A stretch of 64,000 nucleotides of DNA from Adiantum capillus-veneris (Eukaryota > Streptophyta > Polypodiopsida > Polypodiales > Pteridaceae), in assembly GCA_014529385.2 (NCBI GenBank), contig CM043967.1, positions 2,624,501-2,688,500 on the forward strand, read 5' to 3'. Both the position numbers and the translations under genes were made by a program. The notes below the pieces were generated by a model. That model made no database searches, had not been told where the DNA came from, and saw only the letters and a list, made by a program, of their open reading frames with translations. Shown here piece after piece: positions 45,151 to 57,008 of this stretch (positions are counted from its first letter, which is position 1; the number at the start of each line of letters is the position of its first letter).

Positions 45151-47079
45151 TATTAAGTTTAAAGATTGAGTCCTTAATTACGATAATGTTTTCATCTTTT
45201 AATTCCAGAAAAAATCGGACAACATCTCCTTTGTATTTCGAACTAATTTTCAAAAGTCCACTCCACTGCCATCTCATCCGAGACCCTCACGTGAGGATTA
45301 AGGCTCTGTTAAAAAACATTGGACTATGTTCTAAGTAAAGCACTAACACTAAATTCAAAAGTTATGCATCTATTCAACAAGGAGAAAAGTGTTCAAAAGC
45401 AGTTCCTATTACTAAATTTACAAGGTGAAAATAACATTTTGCTCAAGATCTTTCTTTAGCCAAATGAATAACGTAGTTAAAAACCCAGGAAGGTACCAGT
45501 GCCAATGGATCCCCAACACCGGTTAAATGAATTTCAGAGTTTTCTTTAAAGTTCAAGGTCTCGATCCGTGTATACAAAAGTAACTTTATGATGCTGGTCA
45601 GGTTCTTAGTCAGCTTGATGTCATCAAGCCGAACCTCATAGCAGATAGAAGTTCCAATTTCCAGTCTAAGCCATCTCACTTGAGACCCTCAACAGGAGAT
45701 TAACGCCGTCAAAAAAGGAAAACAAGTTCAAAAGTTATGTTATGTATTATTCAATCTTTCTAGTTTACCAATCTCTAAAACGTACAAATTTGGGCATCAT
45801 TTCCTTTGTAAAATGGACAAATTCTCAAATATCCAATCCATGCCATCTCTGTAGAGACCCTCACAAGAGGTTTAAGGCTTCTAATATCCAATCCAAAGCT
45901 TCATAATTCAAAAACTAAAACAATGTAAATGTGTTACTTTCGAGTCAAAAAACCTCAATCTAAACCTTAAGTCAAAATATTGAATCTATCACTTATGCAT
46001 AACAGACACACATCACAAAAAGATCATCAGCCTTCAAAAATCCAGAAAATAACAAATCCTCAATTTTAGAATTGATAATTGAACCGGATTGGGTGTTGAA
46101 GTGTGAAATATGTATTCACATGCTACAAATTTATGCACCCAACATGTCCTACTACTACCATATTATCGACGTCGTTTAGAAACCATATGATTCCAAGGTA
46201 TATATGTAATACTATATAGTCGAGTATAAGGAGTCTAAGTAGTCAACTATTTGATCAAAAGAATTTTTAGTCCGCTGCTTAAAATAAAAAGATCAGGAAC
46301 CTTCAAAAAGGTCAGCAATTAACACCCTTAATTTCAGAATCGATGATTCAAAAAGTATGCAAAAAAAACATCAGAACCAGCTAAGTTTCCGGTATCAAAT
46401 CCAAATATTGACTATGCAAATATATATCAAAGCCAGCAAAGTTTCTGGTATAACCTAACTCATTCAACATCAGCCTAAGTCATCCATCATAAGATTCACT
46501 TATGGTTTAAAAAGATAAACATATATCATATACAATTATTACTTGTGATTAGTGGAGGTTTCTCGGCAGCATACCCAGATTAACCATCTAAGCTCAATAT
46601 TTTAAACCATTTAGATTGTAAATGACGAACTGAGTAGGTACAATAGCACCTACCTTAATGTTGCGGTTGAACTGTAGATGCTGGCTATATGTCAATTCTG
46701 TCAATCCAATTAGCACGCACATAGGGGAGGTGATCCTCATCATGCACCAATAGTTGGCCAAGTTAGTCCATTTCCTGCAGTAACAAAGCTCGTCCCCATA
46801 TAAAACTTGCAAGATCCTACTATGTGTATTCGTGCTATGCAACCAGGAACAACTATACGGCATGTGAGCTGAGGGAGTCTACATGCCACAATTCCCTTGT
46901 GTACGTGTGTGTGTGTGTGTGTGTGAGCGCAAGAGAGAGAAAAAGACAGGGAACTACGATATGTGTGTGTGCGAGAGAGAATGTGGAGCGCAAACCTGCA
47001 AAGGCATGCTACCCGTGTATGTGTGTGTCTGTGTGTGTGTGTCAACAACGCTCTCCGCATGGGTGAGCTGTGAAGGCGG
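45151..47079 (+). repeat. Unit R, copy B, left part
   Basis: Direct repeat of 40759-42647, continuing past the short GT run to 47079, where an LTR element begins. Sequence resumes at 52250. An open minus frame at 45443-45679 parallels the one in copy A. Confidence 0.88.
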
Positions 47080-47742
47080 TGGTGCAGCCAAAGTGTGTCG
47101 ACCCTAGCAGAGGACACAGGCAGTGATGTGTATGCTTACAGATGCAGACATGGGTGATAAAGCAGATACGAAGGCCCATTACAAGCAAGGCGATCGAGTA
47201 AGTGCATGTTTTATGTGGTTATGAAGACCTAAGGATAGAGATTTCATGCTTGAAGAGAAGGTTTTGACATGGGAAAAGGCTCTTAGGACATGCAATGCAA
47301 CTTGGGTAGAGGAAGACATGTGGTCAGTGGAAGAAAGGAAAGTGTGTGAGAGACTTCACACCTCTGCACGAGGGAGGCCGAAAAAGTCTTGGCCTGTAAA
47401 ATTTTTGCAAGATTGGTTTTTTGTAAAAACTGGCCGTGTAGGGGGAGAAGGAAAACGGAGTTTTGAGCATTTTTGCGTCTCACGCACATAGGAAAATTCT
47501 ACACCGATTACCAAATATTTAACTTTTCGTGCTCTGTTGTGTTAAGGAGGACGACAAACATAACGAAGAGGGAGAGAGCTTTGTTTGTTGTATGCTCCAC
47601 CATAACCCATCAATTGAAGAAGAAGTAATCTCTGGTTGTGTTGATTTTGATGTTGTTCCCCCTCTCGTCTCTTCTCTTTTGCTTTGTTGTGCGGTATTTC
47701 CGGGGGTGTGTACACAGGTATATCCCCCCGAGGGTGTGATGT

Positions 47743-47782
<40 letters not shown>

Positions 47783-48000
47783 GATTGTGTGCAAGGGAAA
47801 CACGAAATTGATGTGTTTATGGGTGTGAGGTAGATTGTGGTCTACGCGAGTGTGTGCACATTGATTTGGGTGTACTTGCGAGTTCGTTTGAGAAAAGTGT
47901 GTCTGTGTGTGTGATTCTATGTGGTTAGGGGTGCGGGTTAATCCCTGGGCTATAGAGAGGCAAGTTTAGAGTGTGATGGGTTTGTTCCCCCTTTCCATCA
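47080..48000 (+). mobile_element. 5' LTR of the gag/acidic-ORF element
   Basis: Begins TGGTGCAGCCAAAG and ends CTTTCCATCA; it is repeated at 50315-51268 (direct) and 51285-52249 (inverted). A GA tract lies at 47747-47780. The four bases GCGG just before it recur at 52250-52253, and the empty site lies in unit R copy 1 near 345-352. Open frames in it are shared with the other LTRs but have no recognised domain. Confidence 0.9.
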
Positions 48001-48001
48001 G

Positions 48002-48019
48002 TGGTGCCCCCACTGAGGA
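48002..48019 (+). promoter_or_regulatory. Putative primer-binding site of the gag/acidic-ORF element
   Basis: TGGTGCCCCCACTGAGGA begins one base after the LTR. TGG followed by a G/C-rich acceptor-like stretch is what a tRNA-primed element should have. I cannot say which tRNA. The inverted copy of its first 12 bases lies at 51272-51283, beside the inverted LTR. Confidence 0.7.
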
Positions 48020-48045
48020 GTATGTTGATGCTCCTTGGGTAGAAG

Positions 48046-48680
48046 TTGAAAGCAGAGTTTGAAGCCGCCAAACGATTGGCAAATGGTCAAAGTAAAGAGT
48101 GCAGTTGCAAATTGATCGAGATGGCAAATCCAAGCATTGGTCCCATTTTCATAGGTATTGAAGATCCAGAGGATTGGGCAACAGATTTTGAATTGTGGAT
48201 GATGTCAATGCCTCGATTGACAGATGCGGAAAAGCTGTAGATGGTACTGCGAGGCAAGCAAAGACATGGTTCAATGGTTTAGGTGATGGTGATCGAAGTT
48301 CATGGCGAGAGCTATGAATGCAACTTTTGAAGCGATTTCGGCAAACGATCTCTCCTGAAGAAGCCGGTGCTAGGTTGAAGGCAGTGCATCAGGATGTAAG
48401 TAAAGACTTTTTCATTTTTCTTGAGCACTTTGAAGCATGTTGGAAGGAATTGGAGATTGCTACTGGGGTCAAAGGCAACCTATACCTGAAGTTGTCAAAT
48501 TTTCTTGAGTGCTTGCATCCAAAGATCAAGAAAAAGAGGAGTGTGGAGCCGATACCTATGAAGATATGGTCTATTTGGCCAAAGTGAAGAGCAAAAAAGT
48601 GAAGTGGAAGCTAGAGATGGGCTTGCTGAAGCCTATTGATTATGTGCCTGTTGCGACGATTGCAGAGTGTCCTATGGTTT
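48046..48680 (+). pseudogene. gag of the LTR element, broken
   Basis: Capsid-like sequence in several frames: PIFIGIEDPEDWATDFELWM, then TARQAKTWFNGLGDGDRSSW, then LLKRFRQTISPEEAGARLKA...FFIFLEHFEACWKEL, then AKVKSKKVKWKLEMGLLKPI. This follows the gypsy-type retrotransposon gag plan (W...A..WF..L...W.....F...F). One frameshift near 48236, a TGA near 48317, a frameshift near 48535 and a TAA near 48680 interrupt it. No zinc knuckle is seen. The last frame flows, apart from that TAA, into the acidic frame 48692-50107, so gag and the acidic part were probably one polyprotein. Confidence 0.7.
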
Positions 48681-48691
48681 AATCGAAGGAG

Positions 48692-50107
48692 GTGCCAATT
48701 ATTCAAAGTGCGGAGCCTGTTGAGGTAAGGCCTATGGTTGGTTATGTTCCTTGGAGGTTTCCAGTTTATGATGTGCATGTGCCAGTGGTGGGCGAGCTTC
48801 TCAACGAGGATAAGCCTCTTATCGAAGAGAGTCGGTGTGCTAAAGAGGTAGCAGATGTCGGGTTTCCAGAGCAGCATAAAGAGGTAAAGAAGCATGTTCT
48901 TACTGAGATTGTGCATGAAAAAGTAGTGGATGGCAGTCAGGTTGCCGATACCAAAAGCTCAAAAGTGGACAAAGAGTTTGTGCAAAACCAAGCCGGTGGT
49001 CAACTTTTCATGGATCAGAAAGAGGATAAAGATGCAGACACGAAGTCAACCTATGGCGAGGATGATGATAATACAAGCTTCGAGTTTTGGGAGACTATCA
49101 AAGAGGAAAGCCTGTATGAAGACTTCACATCCTATGGCGAGCAAACTGATTCCGATGAGGTCAAGCTAGTAAGAGTAAAGATTCCTGACTATGTGAATGA
49201 AGACATGTCGATTGGAAATGTAAATGAAGAGCAAATTGAAGAGCTGAAGTCTGCAAAAGAGGATATGCAAGTAAAAGTGGTGTGTGGTACCCTATTGGTA
49301 TCTATGTTCCTAAAGATAGCCATTGAGTATGCTATAATGGTGCAACAGGTACGAGGATTTTTCAAGAAGAGTGTTGTTGAGGTGACCAGTCTACCTTGTG
49401 ATGAAGAAGAAGTGGATCCATATTCAAGCTTGGCAGAGACAGATGGTGATGAAGCTGAACAAAGTGGGTATGTCCACTCCTACAAGGAGGAGGAGTCTGT
49501 TGATGCTATGCTCCAGGATGAAATGGTATGGGGTGAGCTTCCTTCTTTTTTGTCTAAAAATATGGCAGTAGAGCATGTATTAGAAGAATTGGTTCATGAA
49601 GATGACGTGCGAGAGGAGTTAGTGGATCCTTATGGCTCTACTTTCTTGGATGGTCCTGAAGAGGAGGTGCTCGAGGCTGCTACAGGTATGGAAGGGAAGA
49701 TGAAGCTGATGCAGGTAGAGAAGCCTTTGATCGAAGAGCAGGTGTTGCCGATTGTGCCAAGTGAAGAGCCACATGCTATGGCTATGGACAAGCTTATAAA
49801 AGTGGTATGTGCTTCACAGGTGATGAGTATGCTTATGGATACAGCTATGCAGTGGGCTATTCAACAGGTACAGGAGTTCTTGGAGGAGATTTCCATCTTC
49901 TATGGTTGGGAAGGTATGCCACATAGATTCAAGGCGGGTGACGATATGGATGATTCATTTGTTGAACAAGATGGTGAGCATAATCGTGCTCAATTTGAAG
50001 AGGACTGGATGCTTGTGGATGCATGGAGTGGTGAAGGAGTGATGTGTTCTATATGCACCATTGGTTATGTGCATGGGTGCACTTTTACAGGAGGCTACTC
50101 CAAATGA
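48692..50107 (+). CDS. Acidic 471-residue open frame of unknown function
   Basis: An uninterrupted frame rich in Glu, Asp and Val, unlike any pol domain: no aspartic protease, RT, RNase H or integrase motif. Two segments are related to each other. One near residues 190-225 reads KVVCGTLLVSMFLKIAIEYA...QQVRGFF. The other near 365-400 reads KVVCASQVMSMLMDTAMQWA...QQVQEFL. Both are followed by a Pro/Glu-rich acidic stretch with D-P-Y-(G)S. Each looks like an amphipathic or weakly hydrophobic helix. The upstream frame joins gag apart from one stop. A gag extension or an accessory protein is possible; the function is unknown. The frame stays open although gag is broken. Confidence 0.7.
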   Translation: MPIIQSAEPVEVRPMVGYVPWRFPVYDVHVPVVGELLNEDKPLIEESRCAKEVADVGFPEQHKEVKKHVLTEIVHEKVVDGSQVADTKSSKVDKEFVQNQAGGQLFMDQKEDKDADTKSTYGEDDDNTSFEFWETIKEESLYEDFTSYGEQTDSDEVKLVRVKIPDYVNEDMSIGNVNEEQIEELKSAKEDMQVKVVCGTLLVSMFLKIAIEYAIMVQQVRGFFKKSVVEVTSLPCDEEEVDPYSSLAETDGDEAEQSGYVHSYKEEESVDAMLQDEMVWGELPSFLSKNMAVEHVLEELVHEDDVREELVDPYGSTFLDGPEEEVLEAATGMEGKMKLMQVEKPLIEEQVLPIVPSEEPHAMAMDKLIKVVCASQVMSMLMDTAMQWAIQQVQEFLEEISIFYGWEGMPHRFKAGDDMDDSFVEQDGEHNRAQFEEDWMLVDAWSGEGVMCSICTIGYVHGCTFTGGYSK

Positions 50108-50314
50108 ATGGTTGCACTCAGGGTTATGTCTTTGAACCAAGCGGAGGCTTTGCTATGATGCAGGGGGTTGGGCAACCTATATGAGGGTTGACATGAATAA
50201 AACTCTTATGTATGGTTTTTATGTTTGCACAGTGTTCTCTAGATGTTACAGTTTGTAGCTAAATAAAGGCTTCTTTTAGTTGAACATAAATCTTCAACGA
50301 GGGGTGGGCAATGA

Positions 50315-50977
50315 TGGTGCTGCCAAAGTGTGTCGACCCCAGCAGAGGACACAGGCAGTGATGTGTATGCTTACAGGTGCAAACATGGGTGATAAAGCAG
50401 ATATGAAGGCCCATTACAAGCATGGAGATCGAGTAAGTGCATGTTTTATGTGGTTATGAAGACCTAAGTGTAGAGATTTCATGCTTGAAGAGAAGGTTTT
50501 GACATGGGCAAAGGCTCTTAGGACATGCAATGCAACTTGGGTAGAGGAAGACATGTGGTCAGTGGAAGAAAGGAAAGTGTGTGAGAGACTCCACACCTCT
50601 GCATGAGGGAGGCCGAAAAAGTCTTGGTCTGTAATTTTTTTGCAAAACTGGTTTTTTGTGAAAACTGGCCACGTGAAAGAAGGAAAAGGGCGTTTTGAGC
50701 ATTTTTGCGTCTCACGCACATAGGCAAATTCTGCACCAATTACCAAATATTTAAATTTTCGTGCTCTGTTGTGTTAAGGAGGACAACAGACATAACAAAG
50801 AGGGAGAGAGCTTTGTTTGTTGTATGCTCCACCATAACCCATCAATTGAAGAAGAAGCAATCTCTGGTTGTGTTGATTTTGATGTTGTTCCCCCTCTCCT
50901 CTCTTCTCTTCTGCTCTATTGTGCAGTATTTCCAGGTGTGTGTACGCAGGTGTGTCCCCCCGAGGGTGTGATGTGCA

Positions 50978-51060
<83 letters not shown>

Positions 51061-51268
51061 GATTGTGTGCAAGGGAAACACGAAATTGATGTGTTTATGG
51101 GTGTGAGGTAGATTGTGGTATTTGTCAGTGTGTGCGCATTGATTTGGGTGTACTTGTGAGTTCGTTTAAGAAAAGTGTGTGTCTGTGTGTGTGATTCTGT
51201 GTGGTTAGGGGTGCCGGTTAATCCCTGGGATATGGAGAGGCAAGTTTAGAGTGTGCTGGGTTTGTTCC
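50315..51268 (+). mobile_element. 3' LTR of the gag/acidic-ORF element, last ~20 bases missing
   Basis: Direct repeat of 47080-48000 from TGGTGCTGCCAAAG to TTTGTTCC. The final CCCCTTTCCAACA-like end is absent. A GA tract at 50980-51058 is longer than in the 5' LTR. Immediately after, at 51272, the inverted primer site and inverted LTR begin. Confidence 0.9.
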
Positions 51269-51284
51269 TCTGTGGGGGCACCAC

Positions 51285-51509
51285 TGTTGGAAAGGGGGAA
51301 GGGGGAACACACCTAGCACACAAACAGTTTGCCTCTCTATAGCCCGGTGATTCCGCTGCACCCCTATCCACACAAAATCACACACACAGACACACTTTTC
51401 TCAAACAAACTCGCAAGTACACCCAAATCAATGCGCACACACTTGCGCAGACCACAATCTACCTCACACCCATAAACACATCAATTTCTTGTTTCCCTTG
51501 CACACAATC

Positions 51510-51603
<94 letters not shown>

Positions 51604-52249
51604 ACACCACACCTCAGGGGGGCACACCTGCCTAGACACACTCGGAAACACCGCGCAACAAGCAGAAGAGAAGAGAGGGGAGGGGGAACAACACCAAAAT
51701 CAACACAACCAGAGCTTACTTCTTGGGTTATGGTGGAGCATACAACCATCAAAGCTCTCTCCTTCTATGTTCTATCTGTCGTCCTCCTTAACACAACAGA
51801 GCATGAAAAGTTAAATATTTGCTAATTGGTGCAAAATTTGCCTATGTGCGTGAGACGCAAAAATGCTCAAAACGCCCTTTCCCTTCTCCATGTGGCAAAT
51901 TTTTACAAAAAACCAGTTTTGCAAAAAATTTACAGATCGAGACTTTTTCGTCCTCCCTCATGCAGTGGTGGGAAGTCTCTCACACACTTTCCTTTCTTCC
52001 ACTGACCACATGTCTTCCTCTACCCAAGTTGCATTGCATGTCCTAAGAGCCTTTTCCCATGTCAAAACCTTCTCTTCAAGCATGAAATCTCTACGCTTAG
52101 GTCTTCATAACCACATAAAACATGCACTTACTCGATCTCCTTGCTTGTAATGGGCCTTCATATATGCTTTATCACCCATGTCTGCACCTGTAAGCATACA
52201 CATCACTGCATGTGTCCTCTGCTAGGGTCGACACACTTTGGCTGCACCA
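51285..52249 (-). mobile_element. Third LTR, inverted, with its primer site at 51272-51283
   Basis: The reverse complement begins TGGTGCAGCCAAAG at 52249 and ends CCTTTCCAACA at 51285, followed by the primer site. With 50315-51268 it forms a near-continuous palindrome of about 0.95-kb arms. The opposing GA and CT tracts (50980-51058, 51512-51599) are part of it. Its outer end carries the GCGG match to the left target site. Confidence 0.9.
51512..51599. repeat. (CT)n microsatellite in the inverted LTR
   Basis: Counterpart of the GA tract at 50980-51058 on the other palindrome arm. Confidence 0.97.
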
Positions 52250-52651
52250 GCGGATGTGATGAGCGCAGAGCAGCCACAACGTGAACCTTCATATATGCTT
52301 ATGGGTAGGTGAAACAAGTCCCGATTTGAAGATAGCTTCATGGGCAGATGTAAAGTTGCTTGGCCATATTAGTGATAGCCAAAAATAGTAGCCTATGTAA
52401 GCCAATTCCAATTGCTTGTATGTGAAGGCATTAATGTAACTTCAAGTCATCCAGTGGGGACTCTGCTAACCTTATGAAAGAGAATCTCTTTCTAGTAATT
52501 GCGAGTGATGAAGCCAAGACCTTGCCATGATACTCTCCATGTGTGTTATGGATATTGGGAGCCAGATCAAGCTAGTCTATGCACAGAATAGTGCGGCAAG
52601 TAAGTAAGTATGAGAGAATGGAATGGGACACTACCTTCTGCCCATGTAGAT

Positions 52652-52653
<2 letters not shown>
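52250..52653 (+). repeat. Unit R, copy B, right part
   Basis: Continues copy B after the 47080-52249 insertion and matches 345-749 closely. It ends in the GT tract 52654-52700, after which copy 1 and copy B differ completely. Confidence 0.92.

Positions 52654-52700
<47 letters not shown>
52654..52700. repeat. (TG)n microsatellite
   Basis: Same position in unit R as 750-877 but shorter; flanked on the right by unrelated sequence. Confidence 0.97.
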
Positions 52701-52704
<4 letters not shown>

Positions 52705-55089
52705 CCAGACACTTGCTTCTTACCCTCCCAACTTTCCTCACGAGCGGCAGGGCTGAGTGTGCTACTCTGTTTTGAGCATGGAGGGTGCAAAAGAAATCAT
52801 TGTGCAGCGGCAATGTACAGTACAATTAATTCGCTCAAAATGGTGAAACTAGTGTAACAAAGAGGGAAAATTACCAAAATACCCTTGTATCTATTTTAGT
52901 TCCATTGTTCACGATTCCCTAATCTTTATTCTTTTCTGACAATGGAGATCCATTTTTGAGTGCTTAGCATGTAATTTGTCACAAATTACCTCCCAAAAAG
53001 GCAATTATGTTTAAAAATAATGAAGCAATTCATCTCCAAAGCCTACATAACCAGCTCAAATTCTAGTTTTACTATCTTGTATTGATAGACACTCAGTCTT
53101 CTTATGAAAAGCTACAATTTTTTTAATCTTTGGAGAAATTTACTCTCACAACTAGGGGTATTTTGGAAAATTTGAAGAGCATTCTGGGAATTTATGACAA
53201 AATATGAGGGGTGTTTTGGGAATTTTTGAAATTTGAGGGATAATTTGGGAGTTTCCACAAATTAGAGGGGTATTTTAGTAATTTTCCCTAACAAAAATGA
53301 GTGCCAGCTGCACAACTACCCCAAGGGGTATTTAGGGAAATATAGCCAACAAGGCTTGAACCCAAAGTCTAGTCGTGCTTGCCACCTCAATGCTCATCCA
53401 TTTTGTGCCTCTAAATTGGATGTTTTAAAGGTTAGCTTTTGGGGGTTGACGGGATCCTTTACCATCAACCTGAATGAAGAGGCCCTCTTATTGTCTATGG
53501 CATTGAGGGTGCTAAGCAGGTCAAGCCTTTCAGGAATGTTGAGGTTGCTTCTGTCGATTGGCTTAACCTGTTGCAACTTGCTACCAGAGGTCACCTTGGT
53601 TGGTTTATTATCTGGACAAAGTGTGCATTTGAGAAGCTTGATTAGGTGTTTGGTTGTATTGATGAGAAGCCCAAAGGTCAAGAAAAATTATACTTTAGCC
53701 TAACCTTTGATGGCAAACTCAGATGTGTCCCGGATCAACTCCGATGAGATTCAAAGTGTTGTTTGACCCATGAAGAAGGAAGTGAAGAGACATGTGCTGA
53801 AGAAGTGTCCATTGAAGAACCTAGGATCGCTTTGTGAACTTGAATCCATATGTTGAGATTGCATGTAGAATGCAATTGCTTGTTGAGATGCAAAAGGGTA
53901 AATGCAAGAGAAGCTAGTTGCAAAGAGGAAAACAACTGCTGCTCAGGTGGAGGGTGCTCACAAGGAGGTGATTACGAAAGGTGGAGAATTGAGATGCGCG
54001 GTACAAGACGATGATTTTGGACAGTGACTACCTATACAAAATTTGAGAACTTCTCAAAGTGGTTCGGTGTGTCTCAATGATTGTCTTGGCAAAAACAATG
54101 CTAGTGGGTTTTATATGCTTTCTAAAAGAAGCCTTAGAGAAGTGTTGAGGTAGGCATACTTTCAATGTTTTCAGTGACTATTGAGACTTACGTTAAATAT
54201 TATTCTGGTTTTAAAGTATTAAATAAATATTTTTACTTCACCTTTCATTTCACTTACTCACATGGCTTGACTTCTCTTGCATTCTATTCTTTTAAAATGC
54301 TAAAGTGAAGCTTCACCTTGTATAATTATAGTAAGTTCTATACATACATATACACATATATAGACACACACGCACGCACACACACACATATAGACATACA
54401 CACGCACACACACACACAAGCATAAATAATCAAATATATAATATATGCTAATGAGTTCTTTTTATTATATATAGATTTATTTATTTATTTATCTATGTAT
54501 ATATATATATATATTAATGAGCAAACCATGGTAAAGAGAAAAAAAAATTGTGCAATGATATCAAAACTTTGTATCAATTGCTTGTTTTGTTATTATAGTT
54601 CATTTGTTGAGGGATGAAAGCTATAAAGAGTTTGTATAGATGCAAATTTACACGGAGAACCTAGCACAACTTTGTAACCATGTTTTTTTAGTAATTTAGA
54701 TTGCAAAATTGGACGAGTAGCTAGAGTGCAGGCTCAACAGGCACATAGTTTGAAAGTCAAACTAAGACACATTGAGGGTACATCTAGTTATCAACAAAAG
54801 TGGATCCTTAGTACATTGCTAGTCACTATGCCACACGCTTTTTGACTAGTTTTACTTAGTTAGATCATGTGAGACCTAAATTTTATATGTAAGATAGGGG
54901 TATGATTGTTTTTTGCATTGACTTTCGTATAAGCGTAGAAAGGGGGGTCATATTCCCTAATATGAATCGTATATAGGGGTTTTATCAAAGTTGTCCGCTC
55001 GCAGGTGGCATCCTGTTTTGTATATAGAGTGAATCCCCCGGGTCCTTGATACATAAGGTCCATTATCATGTTCTTCTGAGATCTTTTAA
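52701..55089. other. No recognised intact gene; worn coding-like stretch at about 53400-54000
   Basis: Around 53500-53700 a plus frame reads [20 protein letters not shown], followed by [14 protein letters not shown], interrupted by stops. It looks like decayed protein sequence of a family I do not know. GGTATTTTGG/GGGTGTTTTGGGAATTT phrases recur at 53150-53285. CA-rich (54364-54418) and AT-rich (54483-54512) simple repeats follow. Confidence 0.35.
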
Positions 55090-55666
55090 TTATCGATAGC
55101 CAAGCTTTTTCCCCGTCCTAGGCATACCCTCTGCTGACAACAAGGCGCAAGTAGTCCTAGACCAATCCTCCGAGTGTTGTTTGCACCCAAGCGTCCAAAT
55201 TAGCACTTTGCTTTCTTGTATAATTTCTGCGAAGCTTGCCACCTCAAGACCTCCTTCAAACACACGGCAGTTCCTTGTCTGCCATACATTATGTAAGAAA
55301 AAGTACCTGACGATTTGAGTGCTGATGAGGATGGCAGGACCATCTGAATTCTTCCCTCCAAGGAATAGATCAGTCTTGTAAAAACCAATTTTCCATGTTC
55401 TTTGGACCCATTTGCATATTTGCCTTGCGAGGCCTTTGATAGTTGGGCAATCCATGAAGAGGTGGGCCAGATCTTCAGTATCCAACCTGCACCCCAAGCA
55501 TCGATCTGACCCAACCCCTCTTTCCTGAATCTTCACCCCCGTCAGTAGAGAACCCCAAATTACCTTCCATAAAAATACCTTCATGTGTTGTGGAACCTTT
55601 GGCTTCCAGATGTTCTCCATTACTAGCTCCCACCTTTCCTCCAGCCATTGTTTCTTCCATATCTTG
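55090..55666 (-). pseudogene. LINE (L1-type) ORF2 C-terminal region, part after the insertion
   Basis: The minus frame holds the zf-RVT region: VPQHMKVFLWKVIWGSLLTG, then CLGCRLDTEDLAHLFMDCP, the C-x2-C...H-x4-C zinc pattern. It ends LGYR and a stop at about 55090. Its upstream part resumes at 57009 beyond the TTAA-flanked element; removing that element and one TTAA makes the frame run on without a break. No poly(A) is visible downstream. The frame here is open, so the LINE copy was fairly young when interrupted. Confidence 0.8.
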
Positions 55667-55670
55667 TTAA
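55667..55670. repeat. TTAA target-site duplication, left
   Basis: Adjacent to AACTAGGTTGG. The interrupted LINE frame needs only one of the two TTAA copies. Confidence 0.8.
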
Positions 55671-57008
55671 AACTAGGTTGGTAATGGGACACTTTTATGT
55701 CCTGGGACACTTTTATGTCCTGTTAAGTGACCATTTTCCTTGAATTATGTCAAGAGTTTCAAAATGGATTTTGAGGTGCTATCTATCTAGAAAGTTGTCT
55801 CATGAGCTGAAAAAAACTTGACATTTTTTTGGAATATCAATTCCATCTTTAACCTTGTCCTTACACAACATTTCACAACCTAAACTGTGTAAAAAAACGT
55901 GTCCGATTTTTGCCTTTTTTCAACTTTTTGCAACTATACCACTCTAGAATTCATGTTTGTGAGGTCTATAATGCTAGAGAACTATCTTTAGTAGTCCTCA
56001 ACATGTCCTGATGCTTCTAGAGAGAAATAAATATTAAAGTTGTAAGTTATGACCAAATTACAAAAATTGTCAAATCCTGTTTTTTAGCCAATTTTAGCTC
56101 TTCTATGATTTTTTTGGTGGATTTCATGATATCCAAATGCATTTTTTATTTTCTATGTCACATATTGTAACATAAAGCTAATATTCCTTGAGTTTTGGGG
56201 CACCTAATACCCTATTTTGCATAGTACACAACGATGGTTGATTTTTTCAATTATAGAAGAAAACGAAACATTCTAGTATATCAAGTATATATTTTTCAAT
56301 ATTGTTAGTTTCTTGTGACAACTACATGCATTTTGTAGGTAGTAACCATATCTAGTCATAAGGATCAAATTTGGCTAGATATTGAATAGTTTCTATGGGA
56401 TTCTACAACTCATAATGTTGAACCCAGTTTTTTCATGTTTGTTGTATTTAGCACTTCATCTTGTCCCCAAGATTCCCCTTGGTAAGAGATGTATTATTCT
56501 TTTGACATGCTCCATGGCTCCTTATGAACATAAAGGACAATAGGGAACTAAGAAAACATGCATATATTATTTGTATTGAGCGTGGCTATAGAAACTTTGA
56601 TGATAGGTTTGCAGAATGGTAAAAATTCAACTTTTTTGTACCTATTTATTTTGGCAAAACAAAAAATAGTGAGTGAGAAGCAATCATATGTTCTGGTCAC
56701 CAACCCATTGAAGTTAACTAGGGAATTTATATCAAGTCCTACAAAAATCCCTAATCTTATTTTTATGCAACAAAACGTAAGAAATGACTGTTTTGATGAA
56801 AATGCACTGGTCCATCAACTTTGGAGGCTTGGTGTGACCAAAAGATGAGAAATTTTACAAGTTTCTTATTTTTTCCATGTGTAGTAGGCCTTGAACTATA
56901 ACCTCGTGAAAGGATTTTACAAAATGAGTGGATATACTATGGTTTTGGAGGTTTTTTTCAAAACCTTGAAAGGACACTTTTATGTCCTGTTAGGTTACCA
57001 ACCTAGTG
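55671..57008. mobile_element. 1338-bp element with terminal inverted repeats and TTAA target duplication
   Basis: Left end AACTAGGTTGGTAA; right end TTACCAACCTAGTG, its reverse complement except for the outermost base. TTAA lies immediately outside both ends (55667-55670 and 57009-57012). GGACACTTTTATGTCC, itself an imperfect palindrome, occurs twice in tandem near the left end (about 55687-55722) and once near the right (56972-56987). The interior is AT-rich and lacks a recognisable transposase; a 96-codon plus frame (56558-56848) has no known motif. TTAA duplications are the hallmark of piggyBac and Kolobok superfamilies, so this is probably a non-autonomous member of such a group. Confidence 0.8.

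Larger units (their letters stand above)
48001..50314 (+). mobile_element. Internal region of a pol-less LTR element
   Basis: 2.3 kb between two direct LTRs with primer site, gag-like sequence, acidic ORF and a G-rich polypurine tract (ACGAGGGGTGGGCA, about 50298-50311). Nothing resembling pol is present. It must have moved by borrowing enzymes from a partner, as proposed for LARD or TR-GAG elements. Confidence 0.85.

Noticed and set aside
48692-50107. Acidic frame as envelope protein
   Set aside because: No signal peptide, furin-like site or strong transmembrane anchor is visible; the composition is acidic throughout.
55686-56989. Reading the repeated GGACACTTTTATGTCCTG as a 20-bp target duplication of a retroposon
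   Set aside because: The inverted ends and TTAA lie outside these repeats, and only the TTAA boundaries restore the LINE frame.
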